Below, in pieces: positions 56,322 to 64,000 of a stretch of DNA of 64,000 nucleotides. This DNA comes from Euphorbia lathyris (lineage: Eukaryota; Streptophyta; Magnoliopsida; Malpighiales; Euphorbiaceae). The notes under the pieces were generated by a model. That model was not told the origin of the DNA. It made no database searches and was given only the letters and a program-made list of their open reading frames with translations. The stretch spans positions 32,944,256 to 33,008,255 of the forward strand of contig NC_088911.1 of NCBI RefSeq assembly GCF_963576675.1, given 5' to 3'. How positions within the stretch are numbered: position 1 is the stretch's first letter; the number at the start of each line of letters is the position of its first letter. Made by a program: the position numbers and the translations under genes.

Positions 56322-56880
56322 TGATGTAGCCAAAATCTTGTAGTTGCTCAAGCAAGCCTGCAATAAGATAAACGTATAGTCAAAAGAGAGGGCTGACGTT
56401 CGGCTAATCCGCTCTGATGCCTAAGTCAGCTTTCAGGAACGATTCGAGGATAAGCACAACAATAAATAAAACTAAAGAGTATAAGCTTAATGAATAGGAA
56501 TGAATGTATACTTTGGAAGATGTCTTATTCTATTTATAATGAGATTGAAACATAGAGAGGTGGTTATAGCCTTTGAACATGTTGTGCTACGTGTCGCATA
56601 TTGATAGGTGGACGTGCACCCATAGATCGGGGTTCGATATCCCTCAAGACCACTAGGTCTGTGATTGACGGGATTGTGCATGATTATGTTGTAACAAGTT
56701 GATCTTTGATAGGGTCGATGTTGATCTCCCAGATCAAGACTGTGAGACTGGGTCGTTTGGAGAACTAATCCTCAATGATGATTCCATGTGTGTTTCAATT
56801 CCGAGTGAAGGCTTGGGCTTCATAGATGTCACATGGACATATTTATATCAGATGTCCCTTAGCTAACGGTCCCTGGGGTG
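56322..56880 (-). repeat. Possible gypsy (Tat/Ogre-like) LTR 3' half
   Basis: Minus strand: a TATAAATAGAATAAG-type promoter (56525-56543) is followed by CTGACTTAGGCATCAGAGCG and an LTR-like end GGCTACATCA at 56322. The TGACTT.GGCATC.GAG phrase is common near the U5 end of Tat-type LTRs. No primer-binding site follows and I found no target duplication, so it is truncated or a solo LTR with an undefined outer edge. Confidence 0.4.
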
Positions 56881-57221
56881 CCTTACTTCTTTGGTTTTTT
56901 CCAATAAAAAAGGCACGAGCCCTTGTATGAAGGGGTCTTGTTTTGATATTTTGTGGTTTTGAGAAAAAAGGGAGAAGTGATAACGAGATGGAACAAGATT
57001 TTGTCGACTGATTTGTCCGTCTTTTTGTCTATTTTTAACAGTGGATGTTTTAGGACAAGTTTATCTATATTTGGCATCGTTCAAGCTGACAATGGTTTAT
57101 GCCTCCTCACCACGTGTCATGTTTCGCATTTTATGAGGGGACGTGCCAAGAGTAGTTAATGCTCTTTGATCATTATTGTCTGGTAATGATGATGGTATCC
57201 TTTCACTTTCTTCCTCGACTG

Positions 57222-57507
57222 TATAAAAGGAGGAAGAGGTTACTGAGTTTCGTTTTACACTTCCTTTGTTCATTGTTGCTTTCTTAGACTGTTGCTTTCG
57301 CTTCTTTTTCTAGCGATTTGACTCGGGATTGAAAGTAAGTTTTCTTTCATTTTGCTCGCTTTTTCTTTTCTAGTACTTTCAATTTTGGTTATGGCGCCTA
57401 AGAAGCCAAACCACAAGAATCCTTTAGAGGTAGATAAATTATATAGGAAGAAATTTAACCCTCGGGTTGCGGAAAAACCGTCTTCGCTGACTGTCCAAAG
57501 GTTGTAG
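57222..57507 (+). CDS. Short hypothetical ORF with promoter (38 codons)
   Basis: A TATAAAAGG box (57222-57230) lies 161 bases upstream of an ATG at 57391, with a CT-rich leader between. The ORF reads MAPKKPNHKNPLEV then KLYRKKFNPRVAEKPSS and stops at 57507. The basic 'MAPKK' start resembles the beginnings of several plant transposon-derived proteins, but 38 codons carry no domain. It may be the truncated first exon of a dead element. The span includes the promoter; coding is 57391-57507. Confidence 0.3.
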
Positions 57508-57597
57508 TTTTTATTTATTTATGATCGTCCTTACCTACGACAGATGGATGCCCGTCTTCCCTACGCCTCCTGCAGGGTAAAACCGTCTTCGCTGAAT
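57474..57597. repeat. Short direct repeat
   Basis: aaaaccgtcttcgctga occurs at about 57475 and 57579, across the end of the short ORF, a likely local duplication footprint. Confidence 0.7.
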
Positions 57598-58488
57598 GTT
57601 TTGATGGGATATTACGATATGAAAATAGGGTAACCCATCACCTTAAACTGATCTAATTGGATACTTTGGTGGTCATGAAATTCATAATGAATAATTGAAT
57701 TCGAATACTTTGGTGATCATGAAATTTCATCAAACAAAATGATTATCATCAAGATAAATTTGTGTCTAATTCATATGAATTTTATTTTTTTTATATGTAA
57801 TTGAAGTTTTTTAATGTAAAGACTAAATGTATATATGTAACATATTGAATCGATAAAGTCCCTTCATGTGGAACATTAGAAAAGTATTGGTTATAATAAT
57901 TTATAGCATGATAAATTGATGTTGCTTCCATTTCAACATATATTGTAATTCATTTATTTCATAGATATATAATATTGAATTTTAAAGTTTAATTTAATTT
58001 TTAATTTTTTATTATATTCTAATAGATTTTTTAATTAATCTCCTATTTTGTAATTATTATTGTAAAAAAATTCAGCTATGAAAATGTATATATTAAAATT
58101 CTAAAAAGCACAAATCATAGACTTTTGTAAAATTAAATAAATAAATCACTTTTAATTAAAATTCTATAAAAAAATTACTCATTTTTTATTTTTAAAATTA
58201 ATTTAATTTAATTTGAAACATCAATAAAATATATATTAATTTGAAATATACATAATATAAAATTATAGAAAAATAAAATATATCAATTTATTTATTTATC
58301 TAAATTATACAAAAGTTTCATATCATGTGCATCGTATAAGTTTTCAACTAGTATATAATTAGTTTTGTGAGTTTTAATATATATGTATTATACTGATTTA
58401 ACAGTTGGTGGCTTTGTCCTATTGTCTGAAATGTGGGCTTTGGCTATTCAATTATACTCCGAATCTCAACTTCATGCACTTATATATA
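57598..58488. other. Very AT-rich spacer
   Basis: No gene. A phrase of about 27 bases (gaatactttggtgatcatga) is repeated with changes at 57660 and 57703. The composition changes sharply to GC-rich at about 58489. Confidence 0.5.
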
Positions 58489-58971
58489 TGAGGGAGAGAT
58501 CGGTGGAGAGGGTGGCGCCTGGTGGTGGAGTGGGCCGATTGAAGGCGGACAGGGCAGATCTAGAGGCTGGGAAGGGATTCGAGGGAGAGTTTGGGTCTGA
58601 TGGGGAGAAGGAGGGGAGAGGAGGGAGATCGGCCGGGAGAGTGTGTGGAGGAGATCCGGGGCTCGGGGGGCTGGGGGGAGAGGGAAGAGGCCAGGGGGAT
58701 TTTGGAAGGCAAGCGGTGGGCGGGGTGATGTCCTCTGCGGCAGGGAAGGAGATCGAGGGCGGTGGGCGTGAGGTAAGGGGCGAGGCGCTAGGCCAGGGGG
58801 GTGGTTTCTTAGGCCAGGGGGCGTGTGGATCGTTAGCGGAGGGCGGTAGGGATGTTGCTACAGCAAGCGCAGTAGGTAGTTTTGGCCAGGCTGTTTGTGG
58901 GGATTCGGGCTTGAATTTAGCCGTTGGGGGAGATTTGTATAAAGCGGTTGCGGTAGCAGTCTGCTTTGAGC

Positions 58972-60442
58972 ATGGTGGCTAGACTAGATGATGATGTGGG
59001 TAACAAAAATAATTATGAACAAGGCGTGGGGAAAATTTCGTTGAGAGACACGGTTATGGGAGTGGTCGAGGAGGAGCCTTCTTTAGAGGAAGGGCTTATA
59101 GATGGGGAATCGGAGGAGGTTTTTTCTGATTCTGACGAAGAGGATGGGGAACAAGATGATCCTCTTTGTCCTATGATTCGTCTTTCTTCGACAGATAAGC
59201 GTGCCCTTAGGGCTAAATGGAAGTTATCCTTAATTGTAACAGTGCTTGGGAAAAAAATTAGTTTTAACTATTTCGCTCAGAGGATCCAGGCGCAGTGGGC
59301 AAAAAAAGGAAAAGTCACCATCACTGACTTAGAAAACGACTATTATGTTATCAAATTTACCCATGTGGAGGACTATAATACTGTGATTAATGGGGGCCCT
59401 TATATTATTTCTAACCATGTCCTAGCATTAAGGCCATGGGTTCCTAACTTTAATCCACATGATTTTTCTGTGAATAGAATTGAATATTATAATGAAAGTT
59501 TTCTTAATAAAATTTGTGGGCTTGTTGGTAAAGTTCACCATGTGGATAAAACTACTATCGGTGCAATTAGAGGTAAGTTTGCTAGAGTTTGTATTGATAT
59601 TGACCTTGCTAAACCCCTTTTGTCTAAATTCCGTGTTCAAAATAAGGTTTACTTTATTGAGTATGAAGGTTTACACAATATTTGTTTTGAATGTGGTATG
59701 TATGGTCATACATACGAGGGATGCCCTAAGAGGGAGAAGGTGCTGGAAGAGGTAGTTGAAGTTGTTAATGTGAGAGAAGAAGGGATTCAAGGAGATGGGG
59801 GGAATTTTGGCCCCTAGATGGTTGCTAAGAGGTCGGGTAGACGAGGGACACGTGCGACAGTTGTTCAAAATCGTCCTCCTAACATTAATATTGAGTCTAT
59901 TCTGATCCATTCCAATTCTAATCTTGGAGTTAGGGAGAAGCCCAGCCCAAAAAATATAAAGAGTACTGGGGTGGTTTCAGTCATCAGCTCAGGTTCCAGA
60001 TTTGGGGCTCTGACTATTGAGGAGGTACAGGACTCTGACCAGTCTGACGAGCACTTGGAGCTAAGCATGCCAGGATTAGAATATGCTGAACCGACAATTA
60101 ATGTTGTTGAGACAGTTAATCCTCTTTTTGTTTCCAAAGGAGAGGTCCAGAATGGGTCCTAAGCTCATGCTTCTCAAGTGAAGGATAAGTCTAAAGAGGT
60201 TAGTATCCCTAAATTCTGTGTTGAGCCTAGTATTGGGAAGGCTATGGGTGTTAATAAAATGAGTATGAAAAAACCTAAGGGTAAGCAGAAAAATGTCCAT
60301 AGTTCTATGGATTTTTGGAAAAAAGAGGGTTTGCTGGTACCTCTTCGAGGTTCTCAGGAGCCCCTAATAAGTACCTGGTTTAGGGTGTTGGGCCTGGGGT
60401 CAGTAGTCTTCCTTTCTATGGATTTTTTTTGTTTGGAATGTT
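58972..60442 (+). pseudogene. LINE ORF1 (DUF4283 and CCHC knuckle), two stops
   Basis: RNA-binding ORF1 protein. ATG at 58972 (MVARLDDDVGNKN) is the first in this frame. An acidic N-terminus is followed by the DUF4283 domain (ALRAKWKLSLIVTVLGKKIS, then DYYVIKFTHVEDYNTVINGG and LRPWVPNFNP, about 59210-59460) and a CCHC zinc knuckle CFECGMYGHTYEGC (CX2CX4HX4C, about 59684-59725). A TAG at 59815-59817 probably replaces Trp (TGG) and a TAA interrupts near 60160. The frame continues through a basic/Ser-rich tail to 60442, overlapping the ORF2 start in another frame. GC-rich upstream DNA has an alternative frame (58383-58982) that I do not regard as coding. Confidence 0.85.
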
Positions 60443-63400
60443 AGAGGAGCGGCTAGCAAGGCTACCCGTATCCATGTAAAAGATTTAATTAAACAGTTTA
60501 ATCCTTCTTGTTTTGCTTTAATGGAAACTAAGATCAGTGGAGCTAAAGCGGATGAGGTGGTTAAAAAGTTTAGAAACTAGAATTGTGTCAGATCGGAGGC
60601 TACTGGCCGGGTTGGTGGGATTTGGCTTTTCTGGAAGCCAGATCGTGTCCATTTTGATATTGTTAGTATGGATAAGCAGTTTATTCACAGTAAAGCTATC
60701 TTTCCTAGTAATAAACCCTTCTTTATCACTTTTGTGTATGTTGATCCTGTCCTGGCTAATCGTAAACGGCTTTGGGAGGTTCTTTATACTATGAGTGTAA
60801 GTATGACAGAGTCTTGGTTTGTGGCTGGTGATTTCAATGATATTGCCCTTATGAGTGATCAGAGAGGAGGTGCGAATCACTATGTAAATCATTGTCTAAA
60901 TCATAAGAAGAGTATGGATTTATGTGGGCTCTCTGATCTTGGTGCCGATGGTCATAAGTATACTTGGAAGCGTAATAGTACTTTTGTTCGTTTAGACAAA
61001 GTTTATGCTAATATTTCAGCTCAAACTAGGTTTCCTGAAGTTTCTGTGTTAAATCTCCCTTTTCGGCACTCGGATCACTGTCCTATCTTAATCAGGCTGG
61101 TGAGAGGCCATCGTCCTAGAGGGGATAGACCGTTTAGGTATCAGGTGGCTTGGGAATCTCATCCTGAGTTTAAAAACTTTGTTTAGGAGAATTGGAAGCC
61201 TCATTCTAATGTTTTACAAGCAGTTGAGGGCTTTAGAAAGAATGTTCTGGGATGGAATAAGAACGTCTTTGGTCATATTATTAGGAGAAAGAATAAAATT
61301 TTGAGAAGAATTGAGGGCATTCAGTGTATTTTGGAGGTTAGGTTTGATCATAGTTTGGATGGTCTTCTTAGAACTCGTCAGGAGTTGGAAGCTGTGCTTA
61401 GACAGGAAGAGTTACTTTGGTTTCAAAAATCTAGGAAAGCCTGGATTAAAGATGGAGATCGCAATACCAGGTATTTTCATCTCTCTACTGTTATTAGAAG
61501 ACAGAATAATAGGATTGATGCTATTAAAGATCCGAATGGAGGTTGGGTTTATGAGGATGAGGATATTCGTCACTTGGCCCTTAATTTCTATAAAGAGTTA
61601 TTTAAAGAGGACCTTGTGGTTCTGGATAAAGCTTTGTCTGTTTCTACTTTTCCCATTTTGGGAGATGATAAAATTCTGGAAGCTTTCCATCCTATTACCC
61701 AGAAAGAGATTGATCAGGCTATCTTTAGTATTGGGGCTACTAAAGCTCCTGGAATTGATGGTCTGCCTGCTGGTTTTTATCATAAACACTGGGAGGTTGT
61801 CAAAGAAGGCATTTATAGTTTTATTAAAGGATTTTTTAATGGTTCCAAGGATATTAGGTTGGTGAACAAAACTCTTCTAGTTCTGATTCCTAAAGTGGAG
61901 AAGCCGTCTTCTTTCTTACAAATGAGGTCTATTAGTCTTTGTAATGTGCTTTATAAGGCTATTACTAAAATTGTGGCCAATAGACTCCGGTGTATTCTTC
62001 CTGATATTATCAGCCAGAATCAAGGTAGCTTTGTTCCTGGAAGACAATTGATGGATAATGTGGTCATTGCCCAAGAGATGGTCCACTCTATGAAAATTAA
62101 AAAGGGTAAGAGGGGTATTGTGGCTCTGAAGTTGGATCTGGAGAAAGCTTATGATCGCCTCAACTGGAGTTTCCTTCTTGATAGTCTAAAGAGAGCGGGG
62201 ATTCCAGATAATTAGAGTTTAATTGAGGTTTGCATCTCTTCGCCTGTTTTTCAAGTTTTGATTAATGGGGATATGTCTGAGGAGTTTACTCCTTCCCGGG
62301 ACATCCGTCAAGGGGACCCTATGAGTCCTTTCTTATTTTTTATGGCGATGGAAAGACTGACTCACCTTATCCAAGATGCTGTTGGTAATGGGAAGTTCCA
62401 TCTGGTGTCCATCAATAAATTCTGTCCCCAGGTTATTGTTCTTTGCAGATGATGTTTTGATCTTTGTGGACGGCAATGAGGAGCAGATTAGTGTGATTAT
62501 GGATATCCTTAACTGTTTCTGCTCTGCCTCTGGTCTGAAGCTTAATATCCAAAAATCTCGGATGATGTGTTCTAAAAATATGAACCCAAGAGTCTGCAAA
62601 AGGTTGAGTGATTTATCTGGTATTCCTCTGACTAATTCTCTGGGTAAATATCTGGGGATTCCCCTCCATACTGATAGAGTTTCGAAAGCTTCCTTTAAGG
62701 AAACGTTTGATAAAACTAATAGGAAGTGTGCCAATTGGAAAGCCAAAACTCTTTCTCTTGCGGGCCGTCTTACTTTGATTCAATCAGTCAATTGTGCGGT
62801 CCCTAATCATATTATGCAGGCTTGTCGTTTGCCTGAGCCTGTTCTTAAAGATCTTTATAAAATCAATCGCCGTTTCCTGTGGGGGGGAGCTGAGGAGGGG
62901 AGGAAAATTCACCTTGTTCCTTGGGATGAGGTTTGTCAACCTAAAATTGTGGGAGGTCTGGGGATTAGGAAAGCCAGAGACAATAATAAAGTGTTATTAA
63001 TGAAACTTCTGTGGAGAATGTGGCAACTTCCATCTTCTCTTTGGGTTCAATTATTGTGCGGGAAGTATAGAAATGATAGGATTTTTGGGGGTCCTAAGGA
63101 GAGAGTGGCTAACTGTTCCTTTCTTTGGAAAGGCCTTAGTGCTGTGTTTTCAGAGTTTTGCTCTGGGATTGGATGGGATGTGGGTAATGGTAAATCTATT
63201 AGTTTCTGGAATGACATCTGGATTGGTAAAAAGCCTTTATTAGAGGTTTGTGTTTCCATGCCGCCTTTAGATATTCGGAACTGGAGGATTGCGGATGTGG
63301 TGGATTCTGAGGGTGATTGGATTTGGTCGTGGTTCGAATCTTACCTCAGTCTGGAATCGCTCCTGCAAATTAAAGGTGTTAAAATTAGTAGCAAGGAGGA

Positions 63401-64000
63401 AGACATGGATAGTTATTGTTGGTCTTTGACAAACAACGGAGGTTATTCTTGTAAATCTGCTTTTGAGGCTTTAAATCCAGGATTGGAAACTACGCACCCT
63501 GAGTTGTGGAAAACTATTTGGGCCTTGAAAGTGCCTTACCGTATTAGAAGCTTCCTGTGGTTTGGCGTTAAAAATAGGCTGCTTACTAATTCTGACAGAA
63601 AAAGAAGGCATTTGGTCGAGTCTGGAGCGTGTAGTAGATGCAGAGGGCATGAAGAAACCTTGTGCCATGCTCTTAGAGACTGTGCTAAGAGTAAAGACGT
63701 GTGGAGAAAAGTTCTCCCTATAAAGTTGTTGCCTTCTTTCCTTTCCCATTCTGATCTTGACTGGTTTGTTGATGGGGTTAGTGGAAAGCTTCTGGCTGAT
63801 CTGAAGCATGGTGTTATCTTATTTGTGGTTATTTGTCATCAGATTTGGAAATGGAGGAATGAGGAGATTTTTGGAGGAGAATCGTTTGTTATTCCTAATG
63901 TATTGGATTTCTTCTCTAAAAAGATTTGGACTTTTGTTGATAGCTTCAAAGAGGACTCCTTAGCTAGGGCTATTCAGAGGAAGGATATCCATCTCTTAGG
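60419..64000 (+). pseudogene. LINE ORF2: endonuclease, RT, zf-RVT (incomplete at window end)
   Basis: Starts with the endonuclease strand VWNVRGAASKATRI (about 60430), FALMETKISG (catalytic Glu, about 60510), GDFNDIALMSDQRGG (about 60828-60870), LDKVYAN and FRHSDHCPILI (SDH, about 61060). Stops: TAG 60578-60580 (from Trp), TAG 61184-61186, TAG 62213-62215. RT: KDGDRNTRYFH, APGIDGLPAGFY (about 61745), LIPKVEKPSSFLQMRSISLC, ALKLDLEKAYDRLNWSFL (first Asp, about 62120-62175), DIRQGDPMSPFLF (about 62300). A frame change at about 62425 precedes LLFFADDVLIF (FADD, about 62433-62465). Then YLGIPLHTD, SLAGRLTLIQS, FWNDIWIG and the zf-RVT segment (KVPYRIRSFLWFGVKNRLLT, CSRCRGHEETLCHALRDC, about 63525-63690). 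Open to base 64000. RNase H would follow. Confidence 0.9.

Larger units (their letters stand above)
58489..64000 (+). mobile_element. L1-type LINE, near full length, cut by window end
   Basis: Plus strand. A GC-rich 5' untranslated region (about 58489-58971) follows AT-rich DNA, then ORF1 (DUF4283 plus zinc knuckle) and ORF2 (endonuclease, RT, zf-RVT) up to base 64000. The RNase H domain and 3' end would lie outside. Only a few stops and one frameshift interrupt the frames, so it is the youngest-looking LINE here. The 5' boundary is inferred from the composition change. Confidence 0.88.

Noticed and set aside
58383..58982. A 199-codon Gly-rich open frame at the start of the last LINE
   Set aside because: It begins in AT-rich flanking DNA and runs through the GC-rich LINE 5' untranslated region in a different frame from ORF1. 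Composition explains the openness.

Overview
The window is repeat-dense plant nuclear DNA, almost certainly from a eudicot. The reasons are L1-type LINEs with a C-terminal RNase H domain, Ty1/copia elements primed by initiator tRNA-Met, a Ty3/gypsy element of the Athila clade primed by tRNA-Asp, Stowaway-, Tourist- and Mutator-type MITEs, and AT-rich spacers. I cannot name the species. I saw no convincing intact host gene, no rRNA or tRNA gene and no CRISPR array. The only host-gene candidate is a decayed ubiquitin-conjugating-enzyme (E2)-like pseudogene on the minus strand at about 12.70-13.27 kb with a good TATA box.

Layout. 0.57-4.65 kb: an old, 5'-truncated LINE split by an unclassified insertion of about 1.7 kb. 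6.27-11.20 kb: a complete but inactivated copia element (minus strand, 202-bp LTRs, TSD gtatg). 11.5-12.5 kb: a mariner/Stowaway-like element carrying a nested Mutator-type MITE. 12.66-13.34 kb: the E2-like pseudogene ending in a near-perfect palindrome. 13.97-26.15 kb: a 5'-truncated LINE (17-bp TSD) whose reverse transcriptase is split by a young 8.3-kb copia element (15.51-23.83 kb, minus strand, TSD gtggg). 26.5-28.3 kb: a gypsy gag remnant with a 128-bp tandem duplication of its primer-binding leader. 29.5-33.3 kb: a Tourist MITE with an expanded purine-rich core and two long-inverted-repeat MITEs. 33.5-35.8 kb: a LINE RNase H tail and AT-rich repeats.

35.79-48.40 kb: an Athila-type gypsy element with a truncated 5' LTR, gag, protease, RT, RNase H and integrase, an intact 3' LTR, and inside its integrase gene a solo LTR of its own family (TSD gcagg). 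48.44-48.88 kb: a Tourist MITE. 49.11-52.24 kb: a solo copia LTR (TSD gacat) that carries about 1.4 kb of integrase-coding DNA from an unrelated copia element. 52.7-58.4 kb: AT-rich spacer with a foldback MITE, a CACTA-type terminus, a possible gypsy LTR end and a short promoter-ORF unit. 58.49-64.0 kb: a nearly complete L1-type LINE (ORF1 plus ORF2) running off the window.

The most unusual signal is in the Athila-type family. Its LTR U3 regions and its 3' untranslated region hold 39 copies of an 11-bp dyad (consensus ACGCGRGGCGT). They come mostly in pairs whose starts are 21 bp apart, with a higher-order spacing near 73 bp. The pairs are head-to-tail in the LTRs and convergent, hairpin-forming, in the 3' region. 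The second is a cluster of perfect GC-rich tetraloop hairpins in the leader of the young copia element.

All coordinates come from reading the sequence by eye. TSDs, LTR ends, primer-binding sites and stop codons were read base by base. Clade names rest on protein motifs and are inference.
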